Source: CBDCWA01 sp046048295
Lineage (GTDB): Bacteria; Pseudomonadota; Alphaproteobacteria; Rhizobiales; Hyphomicrobiaceae
Length of the DNA stretch: 16,806 bases
Assembly: GCA_046048295.1 (NCBI GenBank)
Contig: JBJOGJ010000063.1
Span: 1 to 16,806 of the forward strand
Reading direction: 5' to 3'
The number at the start of each line of letters is the position of its first letter. The first letter of the stretch is position 1. Of this stretch, positions 7,733-14,915 are shown one piece after another. The notes beneath the pieces are model-generated. The model was given only the letters and a program-made list of their open reading frames with translations, searched no databases and was not told the DNA's origin. The position numbers and the translations under genes are program-made.

Positions 7733-7744
7733 GCATAGCGCCGT

Positions 7745-8347
7745 TCAGCACTCATCGCTGCCGCAAGTGTCGGCATAGATCGGCCAATAGCCAAGCTGTT
7801 CTTTCGGCGTGCCCCGGACGGATATTGCGTCGCTGTAGAGCACGCCGTCGTGCGCGAAATAGCTGATAGTCGTCCTGAACCGGCCGCGCACGTCCTCTTT
7901 CGTCCTGAGCACGCCTTCCGTGACGGTGACGATACCGAGAACCTCGCGCCGCATGATCGCCCGCTGCAATTCACGGTCGTCGAGAACCTGTTGCAGTATG
8001 CCGCATGCCAGATGCGCCAGGTCGTCCCCGATCATATCCTTCACCGATGGCCGCTTTCGGAGCGCCGGCTCGGAGACCGCCAATAGCTTCAGTTTGGGTA
8101 GAACGGAAAGTGCGCGCGGAACCGGACAATATGCAATCGTGTTGGACAAGGTGTGCATGAGATCGCTGCTTTCATCCCAGCAGAGATCCCGGAGAATACG
8201 CTGAAATTCCGGCCTCGGATGGTCATCGTTTCGCTCCCAGCGCGAGACCGTGCGCTGAGAGACGCCCAATAAATCCGCAAGCTGCTGCTGGCGCAGGCCA
8301 TGCCTCAACCGGTACCTCTGTATGATCTCCGACCAATCCAGAGCCAT
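7745..8347 (-). CDS. XRE-type helix-turn-helix transcriptional regulator
   Basis: A 200-residue DNA-binding protein. The N-terminus carries an XRE/Cro-type HTH, residues ~8-60, with the helix-turn-helix at QQQLADLLGVSQRTVSRWER (20-39). The C-terminal ~90 residues contain VTVTEGVL and a strand-rich RGRFRTTISYFAHDGVLYSD segment resembling a small ligand-sensing (PAS-like) domain, but I do not recognise a named family. The start is firm: AAGGAG (plus-strand CTCCTT at 8353-8358) lies five bases before the ATG. It converges on the six-gene operon and diverges from the TetR-type gene, so it is a likely local regulator of one or both operons. Its ligand is unknown. Confidence 0.8.
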   Translation of the reverse strand: MALDWSEIIQRYRLRHGLRQQQLADLLGVSQRTVSRWERNDDHPRPEFQRILRDLCWDESSDLMHTLSNTIAYCPVPRALSVLPKLKLLAVSEPALRKRPSVKDMIGDDLAHLACGILQQVLDDRELQRAIMRREVLGIVTVTEGVLRTKEDVRGRFRTTISYFAHDGVLYSDAISVRGTPKEQLGYWPIYADTCGSDEC

Positions 8348-8522
8348 GAAAACTCCTTTTACAAGAAGGCGATATTTCAGACGGCTTTAGACGTTGTCGC
8401 CGCATGACAGTTTCTTTACACCTCGCGCGCTGACTTTGTTGAGACGGAATAGCTCTTTTCTAAGGCAGAACAGCGATGATTTGCCTGAGGCAGTTGCAGT
8501 TCGTCGCCATGCGTTTGCGGGG

Positions 8523-8554
8523 TGAACACCAGGGGCCGAGGCCCTTGGTGTTCA
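8523..8554. repeat. Near-perfect long inverted repeat (hairpin)
   Basis: Arms 8523-8537 and 8540-8554 are complementary over 15 bp except for one G-T position, with only GA between them, so the effective loop is a CGAG tetraloop. Neither strand has a T-run after the stem, so it is not a canonical intrinsic terminator. The symmetry makes both strands read the same EHQGPRPLVF peptide in open frames, which is a side effect and not evidence for coding. It may be a dispersed palindromic element or a regulatory structure. Confidence 0.7.
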
Positions 8555-8726
8555 AAATCTGGAGGGTCGGCGCAAGAGGGTCGGGGCCGCAGTGTAGGGA
8601 GCTCCAAGGTTATAGCCGGGAGATGGATGGCTTCGTGACGCCTGGCATCCTGGGGCAGCGTCCATTTGCGGCAGGGCGAAATCCAGAAATTGATTGCTAC
8701 GGATATTCTGACCTCTGTAGAAGCGA

Positions 8727-8738
8727 TTTTCGCGAAAA
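8727..8738. promoter_or_regulatory. Perfect 12-bp palindrome, candidate TetR-type operator
   Basis: TTTTCGCGAAAA is fully self-complementary and lies 43 bases before the TetR-type start at 8782, a usual place for an autoregulatory operator. No second copy was seen in the 9352-9451 gap or upstream of 1391, so control of the neighbouring operons through this exact site is not supported. Confidence 0.4.
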
Positions 8739-8781
8739 ATGACAATGCCGATTGGCCTGCGAGTGAACTAGGACCAGACCG

Positions 8782-9351
8782 ATGCCGCGACAGCCGACAC
8801 TACCGCCCGATGAAATGCGCTCCCTGTTCGTAATGTGCGCTGAAGATGCCATCACGGAGGACGGTGCCAAGAACGCGACCGCGCGCAACATTGCGGCCCG
8901 GGCGGGCTACACCGCTGGAACGCTTTATACCTGTTTCCAGAGCCTGGACGAACTTCTGATCCAGGTCCAGGTTGCGGCGCTGAAACGGTTGCGCGACCAA
9001 CTCTCCGACATCGTGGCCTCGAGCAAGGACGGCCAACGGATGCGAGAGGTGACGCGGGCCTATGTTGCCTTTGCGCTCGACAATCAGGAGCTCTGGGTTC
9101 TCATCCAGCAGGATCGCGGCGGTGGCGAATCGGATCACGGACGGGAATTTGCCAAGGCCATCTCGGATGTCCGCGCGGTGTTCGGCGATGCGCTTGCGTC
9201 CGAAACCGAGAAGGACAAGCATGCCTCTGACCTTCTGTGGGCCACGACGCACGGACTGACCGGTATCACGATCAGCCGGAAGCTCGCCGTATTCTCCCGC
9301 GAAGAAGCCGATCGGCTCGCCGTCACGCTTGCGAGCCGTCTCGCGGGCTGA
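8782..9351 (+). CDS. TetR/AcrR-family transcriptional regulator
   Basis: A 189-residue regulator. The N-terminal TetR HTH is clear: ATARNIAARAGYTAGTLYTC at residues 33-52, followed by FQSLDELL. The helical C-terminal domain (residues ~60-189) holds WVLIQQDR and a DLLWATTHGLTGI segment, resembling the WHG-type TetR C-terminal domain. The start has AGGA eight bases upstream. The next gene starts 100 bases downstream on the same strand, so the regulator may be cotranscribed with the flavoprotein-dioxygenase pair or may control a promoter in that gap. It is normally a repressor relieved by a small ligand, plausibly a pathway substrate or intermediate; this is inference. Confidence 0.88.
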   Translation: MPRQPTLPPDEMRSLFVMCAEDAITEDGAKNATARNIAARAGYTAGTLYTCFQSLDELLIQVQVAALKRLRDQLSDIVASSKDGQRMREVTRAYVAFALDNQELWVLIQQDRGGGESDHGREFAKAISDVRAVFGDALASETEKDKHASDLLWATTHGLTGITISRKLAVFSREEADRLAVTLASRLAG

Positions 9352-9451
9352 TCCACCAACTCCGTTCTCCACCACACTCAGGCTGGACTACGCCGCTCTT
9401 TCCGGACATCCTGTTGGCCTCAGCAAGGGATGGACAAGCGAAGAGGCGAGC

Positions 9452-10996
9452 ATGGACGGGTTCGATTTTGACGAGGTGACAGACGTTGTCGTGGTCGGCT
9501 ACGGATTTGCCGGGGCGGTAGCCGCAATCGCCGCCGCCGATGGAGGCGCATCGGTCACGCTGGTCGAGAAGTCCCCGGATCCGGGCGGTCTCTCGATCTG
9601 CAGCCAGGGCGCAATCTGCTGCACCAAGGAGCCGGACAAGGCGTTCGCCTACCTGCAGGAGAACGCGGCCGGTCGCGGCAGCGAGACCGTTAACCGTGCG
9701 TTTGCGGAAGGCATGGCCTGGGCCGAGGAATACGTGCGCGGTCTCGCCAGCATCTGTGACGCGGAGATATCGACCCGTCCGCGCGGCGGCAACTATCCGT
9801 TCGCCCACCGCGAGAACTTCTACTACACCCACATCGACAAGATCCCCAACTTCGATCCCTATGCCTTCTATCCGCAGGTCAAGGGGCGCGTCGGCGGTCC
9901 CTACCTGTTCCGCGTGCTGCAGTTGAACGTCGACCAGCGCGGTGTGAAGACGATGCTCTCATCGCCGGCGAAGCGCCTGATCTACGGGAACAATCGCGAG
10001 GTGGTGGGCGTCATCGTCGACACCCCCAAGGGCGAGGTCCGGATCGGTGCGCGCCGCGGCGTCGTGCTCGCGTCCGGCGGCTTCGAGAACAGCGACAAGA
10101 TGAAGAGCGAGTACTGGGAACTCGGCACCGTGCTACCGGCCGCCAACCTCTCCAACACGGGCGATGGCATCCGCATGGCGCAGGAGGTCGGCGCCGATCT
10201 CTGGCACATGTGGCACTACCACGGCTCCTATGGGTTCAAGCACCCCGACCCGTCCTATCCCTACGGCATTCGCGTCAAGCGTTTCCCGGACTGGGTACCG
10301 GGCGCCGGCGACGGGCCGCTGATCGGCGCCGACATGGTCAACGTGCCGGTCGCATGGATCCTGGTCGACCAGAAAGGCAAGCGGTTCGTCAACGAGCAGC
10401 ACCCCTACATGCAGGATACCGGCGCGCGTCCATTCGAGATGTTCGATCCCGTCACGCAGACCTTCCCGGCCGTGCCCTGCTGGCTCATCTGCGACGAGGA
10501 GGCACGCAAGCTCTATCCGCTCGGCAACCCTGCCTACAACGACCGCAACGTCAACTTCGCGTGGTCGAAGGACAACCTGCAGGAGGTCGAGCTTGGAATT
10601 CTCAAGAAGGCCGACTCGCTCGATCAACTCGCGGCAATCCTCAATCTGCCGCCGGAGAACCTGAAGCGCACCGTCGCCCGCTGGAACGAACTCGTCGCCC
10701 AGCACCAGGATGACGACTTCGGCCGGCCGCCGGGCTCCATGATACCGATCGCCACGCCACCCTTCTACGCCGGCGAGATCTGGCCTATCGTGTCCAATAC
10801 TCAGGGCGGGCCGGTCCACGATGAGAAGCAGCGCATCATCGACGTGCATGGCGAGCCCATCCCGCGCCTCTATGCAGCCGGGGACATGGGCAGCTGCTTC
10901 TCGCATCTCTATCTCGCCGGCGGCAACATAGCGGAATGCATCATCTCGGGCCGAATTGCCGGTGACAATGTCGCCACGGAGACGGTCAAGAGCTGA
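9452..10996 (+). CDS. FAD-binding_2 flavoprotein (fumarate reductase / KSTD type)
   Basis: A 514-residue flavoprotein of the fumarate reductase/succinate dehydrogenase flavoprotein superfamily, which also contains 3-ketosteroid dehydrogenases, urocanate reductase and tricarballylate dehydrogenase. Evidence: the N-terminal Rossmann motif VVVVGYGFAG (G16, G18, G21) with E39 ending the second strand, GVVLASGGFENS in the middle, KGKRFVNEQHPY, and the C-terminal FAD segment RLYAAGDMG followed by YLAGGNIAECIISGRIAG. Expected reaction is dehydrogenation or reduction of a C-C bond next to a carbonyl or carboxylate. The ATG at 9452 is chosen over upstream in-frame codons because AAGAGG (9441-9446) sits five bases before it and the Rossmann strand begins just after. 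No heme or secretion signal is present. The dioxygenase gene follows after 17 bases. Substrate unknown. Confidence 0.87.
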   Translation: MDGFDFDEVTDVVVVGYGFAGAVAAIAAADGGASVTLVEKSPDPGGLSICSQGAICCTKEPDKAFAYLQENAAGRGSETVNRAFAEGMAWAEEYVRGLASICDAEISTRPRGGNYPFAHRENFYYTHIDKIPNFDPYAFYPQVKGRVGGPYLFRVLQLNVDQRGVKTMLSSPAKRLIYGNNREVVGVIVDTPKGEVRIGARRGVVLASGGFENSDKMKSEYWELGTVLPAANLSNTGDGIRMAQEVGADLWHMWHYHGSYGFKHPDPSYPYGIRVKRFPDWVPGAGDGPLIGADMVNVPVAWILVDQKGKRFVNEQHPYMQDTGARPFEMFDPVTQTFPAVPCWLICDEEARKLYPLGNPAYNDRNVNFAWSKDNLQEVELGILKKADSLDQLAAILNLPPENLKRTVARWNELVAQHQDDDFGRPPGSMIPIATPPFYAGEIWPIVSNTQGGPVHDEKQRIIDVHGEPIPRLYAAGDMGSCFSHLYLAGGNIAECIISGRIAGDNVATETVKS

Positions 10997-11013
10997 AACG
11001 GAAGGGTTGTAAA

Positions 11014-12090
11014 ATGACTGCGAGCGCAACGAGAGCACCTGCCGTACCGATGCAGCCGGTTGTCGATCCGGCCGGCTGGACCAAGGAGCAGATGGCCGCC
11101 GACAAGAGCTGGCTCTACGTGCTGTCCGAGGCGGAGGTGGCGGACCTCGACCGCGCCGTCGGGCACGTGCAGGCGATGGGGCTGGAACTCAGCCAAATCA
11201 CCCGCGCCGACTTCGAATTGCCGGTCCTCTCGCAGGCGCTCGACAACCTGTCGAACGAGGTCATCGACGGGCGCGGCGTCGTGCTTATCCGCGGCGTCCC
11301 CGTCAACCGCTATTCTCGCCTCGAGGCCGCAATCGCCTACTGGGGCATCGGGACTTACTTCGGTGAGCCGGTGTCGCAGAACGGCAAGGGCCACCTGCTG
11401 GGCCACGTCAAGGATCTCGGCAACACGTCGTTCGCAAACCCGGCCAATCGCGGCTACCAGACGCACGACTCGCTGCCCTTCCACTCGGACTCCTGCGACG
11501 TCGTCGGCCTGCTCTGCCTGCATCCCTCCAAATCGGGCGGGCAGAGCACCGTCGTGAGCACGGTCACCATCTACAACGAGATGCTCAAGAGCCGTCCTGA
11601 ACTCGTCGAGGCACTCTGCCAGCCCATCTACCGGGACCGGCGCGGCGAAATTCCTGAAGGTCGCAAACCCTATTTCCAGCTCCCCGTGTTCAACTTCGTG
11701 GATGGCTTTCTGACCATCAACTGGCAAGGCGGCTATATCCGGTCGGCGCAGCGGTTCGAAGAACTGCCGCGGCATTCGGCCGAACTCACGGAAGCCATCG
11801 AGCTGTTCTCCAGGATGGCACGGGATCTCGCCTACCATATGGACTTCCAGCAGGGTGACATCCAGTTCCTGCACAATCACGTCACGGTCCACTCCCGCAC
11901 CGAGTACGTGGATTACGACGAGCCGGAAAAACGGCGCCACCTGCTCCGGCTCTGGCTCGCAACGCCCAACGGCCGGCCGTTACCGAAGGAGATGTGGGAA
12001 CGCTACGCCGTCGACGCCCACATGAAGCGGCCGGCGGGTGGCGTCATCATCCCGGGGACAGTGCTCAAGACGCCTCTCGAAGCCGAATAG
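11014..12090 (+). CDS. TauD/TfdA-family Fe(II)/2-oxoglutarate dioxygenase
   Basis: A 358-residue non-heme iron oxygenase of the TauD/TfdA superfamily, which couples 2-oxoglutarate decarboxylation to hydroxylation of a substrate. The metal triad is readable: H157 and D159 in LPFHSDSCD, and distal H293 in HVTVHSR; R308 or R312 in EKRRHLLRLW is placed to bind the 2-oxoglutarate carboxylate. The GRGVVLIRGVPV strand near residues 88-99 is typical of the family. GGAAGG precedes the ATG, and only 17 bases separate it from the flavoprotein gene, so the two form an operon. It is longer than TauD itself (~280 residues) and more like the gamma-butyrobetaine/clavaminate-type branch. Taurine or 2,4-D as substrate is not implied. 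Confidence 0.88.
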   Translation: MTASATRAPAVPMQPVVDPAGWTKEQMAADKSWLYVLSEAEVADLDRAVGHVQAMGLELSQITRADFELPVLSQALDNLSNEVIDGRGVVLIRGVPVNRYSRLEAAIAYWGIGTYFGEPVSQNGKGHLLGHVKDLGNTSFANPANRGYQTHDSLPFHSDSCDVVGLLCLHPSKSGGQSTVVSTVTIYNEMLKSRPELVEALCQPIYRDRRGEIPEGRKPYFQLPVFNFVDGFLTINWQGGYIRSAQRFEELPRHSAELTEAIELFSRMARDLAYHMDFQQGDIQFLHNHVTVHSRTEYVDYDEPEKRRHLLRLWLATPNGRPLPKEMWERYAVDAHMKRPAGGVIIPGTVLKTPLEAE

Positions 12091-12256
12091 GGCGCTGGCG
12101 CGTGGCCGTTTGGCCGCGCCGTCCGCCCGCAAGGCCCCGCATCGTCGCCTCGCCTGTGGAAAGCCGTGCCTTGCAGTCCAGGCACTGTTGTCATTCGCGG
12201 TTCGCCGGTCAACGCTCTGAACAAGCGAATCGTTCATCCGCGAGGGGCGAAGGGAT
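12091..12256. other. Intergenic gap before the EAL-like gene
   Basis: 166 bases. Just after the dioxygenase stop, GGCGC...GGCC (12097-12107) can pair with GGCCGCGCC (12112-12120) around a GTTT loop with a small bulge, a weak hairpin that may mark the operon end; no T-run follows. A TTGTCA at 12188-12193 resembles a -35 box, but no good -10 lies at the right spacing. The ribosome site of the next gene (AGGGG, 12243-12247) is at the end. Confidence 0.35.
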
Positions 12257-13972
12257 ATGACCGGGGCTATCGATAGAACAACCGTTGAAGACGAAGCGCC
12301 ACTGGCGGGTAGTACACCCGGCGTGGCGGGCGTGCTCGTCGTGATGCTTGCCATCTTCGTGATTTCGGTTGCCGCCGCCGTAGCTGCGCACCTGCATGCG
12401 GGCATTCCGGCCCACCTCGCGATCGTCTTCGCGGTCGGCATCTTCTGCATGCTGCTTGCCGCCCACCTGCTGTTCTCGCGGCCGCGCGAAATTCCGGCTG
12501 CCAAGAGCGACAAGCGTGCGCCGACGATACAGATGGCTGCCAGCCCGCGAATGGCGCCCGATTTCACACGCACGCCAGGCGACGCGAAGCCCGTAGAACT
12601 CCCGCCTGAGGTTTCCAACAAGCTCGCGGCCGCGCTCGGTGCAGAGGCAGCGCAGCGGCCATCCGCTGCGAAGCTCGAACTTGGTGAGCCCCTCGCGCCG
12701 CAAGCTAGGTCTGCGTCAATCCCGGCTGCCGTGCGCGAACCGGTCGCCATGCCGTCGCCGCGCGCGACGCCCGAGTTGTCTCTCGCCGGCGACAGGACTT
12801 CTGCCCTCGAGGAAGAAGGCCGGCGCGAGTTCGGTCGCCGGGAGCCGGCCCTGCCGCAGCCCGCCACATCTGAAGCCGCGGTTGCCGAACCCCGACGCGC
12901 AGCGAGTGAAGTCGGCCCGGCAGAGACTGCCCCCGGTCCGCTGCCGCCGCAGAACATCGAGGGTATCCTGAAGCGCATGGCCGCGCAGATCAACGCTGGG
13001 CGCGCCACCTCGGATAGTGTTTCGCCACCGGCCGAGTCGCCCGAGGAGCACGTCGCCCCTGACGACGCGCCCCCTCCCCCAACTGTCGAATCAGGCGATC
13101 CGCGCAAGGCGATCAGCGTCGCAGTCGGTGCGCTTCGCGCCGCCGCTGATGAGATGCGCAGCCAGATCAAGGAGCAATCCGATAACAACAACCCGCCCAT
13201 CCATGCCCGTCTGGCAGAGGTGGCCGAGGCGGTTTCCCGCGACCAGCTCGACATCTACCTCGACCCGATCATCGGCCTGGATGACGGCCTGCCTCGCCAC
13301 TTCGAGTTGACCGTGCAGGCGCGGACCGGCGACGGCGACAGCTTCGATCCCGAAGACTTCCGCGAGCTCACGCGCGGCAGTGGCCTGATGCCGCTCCTCG
13401 ATACCTCGCGGATCCGCCACTCGGCCGCCATCGCCAAGCGCCTGAGCGCCCGCATATCGGATGCCTCCGTCTTCTCCACTCTCGAGGGCGAGACACTGGA
13501 CAATCGTCGCTTCTTCTCCAGTCTCGAGCTTGACCATGCCGACGGGCGCATGCCTGCGGCGCTGCTGGTGCTGTCACTGCGCCAGGCTGACATGCGGACC
13601 TTCGTGCCGGCCCATTACCAGTCCCTGCGCCTGCTCCGGAACATGGGCTTCCGTTTCGCGCTCCAGGACGTCACCGACCTCGACATGCATTTCGAGGATC
13701 TCGCGGCGATCGGCTTCGAATTCGTGAAGCTCGATGCCGAGGTCTATCTGGACGGCATGCACGTGGGCACGGAAAAGCTGCCAGCCAGCGATGTCTGCCG
13801 CCATCTCGAATCGACGGGTCTCAGGATCATCGTCGATCATATCCAGAGCGAGCTGCAGCGCGAGAAGGTGGCGACCTCCGGCGTCAGCTACGGCCAGGGC
13901 GAGCATTTCGGACCGCCGTCGCCGATCCGCCGCGCCAGCGTCGGTGCGGCGTCCTCGACCGCGGCGGCCTGA
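12257..13972 (+). CDS. Membrane-anchored degenerate EAL-domain protein
   Basis: A 571-residue protein. Two hydrophobic segments, about residues 25-45 and 53-75, anchor the N-terminus in the inner membrane. A low-complexity Ala/Pro/Glu-rich linker runs to about residue 285. The C-terminal ~230 residues have the shape of an EAL phosphodiesterase domain: HFELTVQ at the EAL position (E350), a RNMGFRFALQDV segment, FEFVKLDAEVY, and a closing GQGEHFGPPSP. Catalytic residues are altered: EAL reads ELT, the DDFGTG loop reads QDVTDL (first Asp is Q470), and the usual AEGVE segment reads VDHIQSE. It is probably not a c-di-GMP hydrolase; a binding or scaffolding role is possible. It is separate from the upstream operon and followed by the HAD gene after 76 bases. 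Confidence 0.8.
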   Translation: MTGAIDRTTVEDEAPLAGSTPGVAGVLVVMLAIFVISVAAAVAAHLHAGIPAHLAIVFAVGIFCMLLAAHLLFSRPREIPAAKSDKRAPTIQMAASPRMAPDFTRTPGDAKPVELPPEVSNKLAAALGAEAAQRPSAAKLELGEPLAPQARSASIPAAVREPVAMPSPRATPELSLAGDRTSALEEEGRREFGRREPALPQPATSEAAVAEPRRAASEVGPAETAPGPLPPQNIEGILKRMAAQINAGRATSDSVSPPAESPEEHVAPDDAPPPPTVESGDPRKAISVAVGALRAAADEMRSQIKEQSDNNNPPIHARLAEVAEAVSRDQLDIYLDPIIGLDDGLPRHFELTVQARTGDGDSFDPEDFRELTRGSGLMPLLDTSRIRHSAAIAKRLSARISDASVFSTLEGETLDNRRFFSSLELDHADGRMPAALLVLSLRQADMRTFVPAHYQSLRLLRNMGFRFALQDVTDLDMHFEDLAAIGFEFVKLDAEVYLDGMHVGTEKLPASDVCRHLESTGLRIIVDHIQSELQREKVATSGVSYGQGEHFGPPSPIRRASVGAASSTAAA

Positions 13973-14048
13973 AGACCGGCTTCGGCTGACAGGGCGGAAC
14001 TTACACGTTAAAAGCAGCGCCAGACGTAACCGACAGCAGGACCTGCGC

Positions 14049-14909
14049 ATGCCCGCCCCCATCACTCCACCACCGATCATCTCGGGCGTGGCCGACCTTG
14101 CCCGCAGCAAGGCCGCCTGGATTTGCGACATCTGGGGCGTCATGCACAACGGCGTGACCGCATTCGAGGCGGCGGCCGATGCCTGCAGGAAGTTCCGTGC
14201 GCAAGGCGGCGTTGTGCTGCTCTTGACCAATGCGCCGCGCCCCGCCCCTTCGGTAATCACCCAGATGACCGGGCTCGGCGTCCCCGGGGACGCCTACGAC
14301 ATCGTCCTCACGTCAGGCGACATGACGCGCACCCTCATCGAGCGCCAGCTTCCGGACAGCGTATTTCACCTGGGCCCGCCGCGCGACAAGCCGCTATTCG
14401 CCGGTTTCGACGTCACATTCGAGGGCTCCTTCGATGCCGGATTCGTCGTCTGCACCGGCCTCTTCAACGATGAGCGCGAGACACCTGACGACTACGAGGA
14501 GGTGCTCGGCATCTTCCGTTCTCGGAACCTGCCGATGATCTGTGCCAATCCCGATATCAAGGTCGAGCGTGGCACGAAGATCGTCTACTGCGCCGGCGCG
14601 CTGGCCGAGCGTTACCGCGACATGGGCGGGCAGGTGACCTTCGCCGGCAAACCGCACCTGCCCGTCTACGAGCATGCCTTGGCACTGCTCGGCGACAAGT
14701 TGGGGCGTGCGGTCGACAAATCCGAAGTGCTCGCCATCGGCGACGGTCTCCATACCGATATCGACGGCGCTCTCAACGCCGGCATCGACGCGTTGTTCAT
14801 CGCGAGCAAGATCCACGTGCAGGACGGCTTGGACGAGACAACGATTGACACGCTGTTCCCTGCCGGCAAGCCATCTCCCGTGGCGGCGATGCGCCGTCTC
14901 GTCTGGTAG
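14049..14909 (+). CDS. HAD-IIA family hydrolase (TIGR01459-like)
   Basis: A 286-residue haloacid-dehalogenase-superfamily phosphatase related to NagD-type subclass IIA. Motif I is ICDIWGVMHNG with nucleophile D27; the +2 residue, usually Asp, is W29, which I recall as typical of the TIGR01459 group. Motif II is LLLTNAPRP, motif III has K201 in AGKPHLPVYEHAL, and motif IV is AIGDGLHTDIDGA (D232, D237) for Mg2+ binding. The ATG at 14049 has AGGA upstream and places motif I at the usual distance; longer in-frame starts would run back into the EAL-like gene. It converges on purD with only six bases between the two stops. Physiological substrate unknown, probably a sugar or nucleotide phosphate. 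Confidence 0.88.
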   Translation: MPAPITPPPIISGVADLARSKAAWICDIWGVMHNGVTAFEAAADACRKFRAQGGVVLLLTNAPRPAPSVITQMTGLGVPGDAYDIVLTSGDMTRTLIERQLPDSVFHLGPPRDKPLFAGFDVTFEGSFDAGFVVCTGLFNDERETPDDYEEVLGIFRSRNLPMICANPDIKVERGTKIVYCAGALAERYRDMGGQVTFAGKPHLPVYEHALALLGDKLGRAVDKSEVLAIGDGLHTDIDGALNAGIDALFIASKIHVQDGLDETTIDTLFPAGKPSPVAAMRRLVW

Positions 14910-14915
14910 GGCGCC

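Larger units (their letters stand above)
8348..8781. other. Divergent intergenic region between the two regulators
   Basis: 434 bases with no convincing gene: the short open frames on either strand have no ribosome site, no family resemblance and are partly products of the palindrome. It must hold the promoters of the XRE-type (minus) and TetR-type (plus) genes, though I could not fix either with confidence. It contains a 15-bp-arm hairpin at 8523-8554, a 9-base direct repeat GAGGGTCGG (8562-8570 and 8576-8584), the palindrome GGAGCTCC at 8598-8605, and TTTTCGCGAAAA at 8727-8738. Confidence 0.6.

Noticed and set aside
8416..8745. Small open frames on both strands in the regulator intergenic region
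   Set aside because: No ribosome site or family resemblance; the shared EHQGPRPLVF peptide on both strands is explained by the palindrome at 8523-8554.
9329..9451. Upstream extension of the flavoprotein gene overlapping the TetR-type gene
   Set aside because: The ATG at 9452 has a good ribosome site and starts just before the Rossmann strand; the extension adds 41 residues with no family match.
1391..12090. Mobile-island interpretation of the catabolic region
   Set aside because: No integrase, transposase, tRNA-end repeat or evident composition shift was seen at either edge, so transfer is possible but not supported here.
13734..14048. Upstream extension of the HAD hydrolase into the EAL-like gene
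   Set aside because: It overlaps the EAL-like coding region and would put motif I over 100 residues too far in; the ATG at 14049 fits the family.
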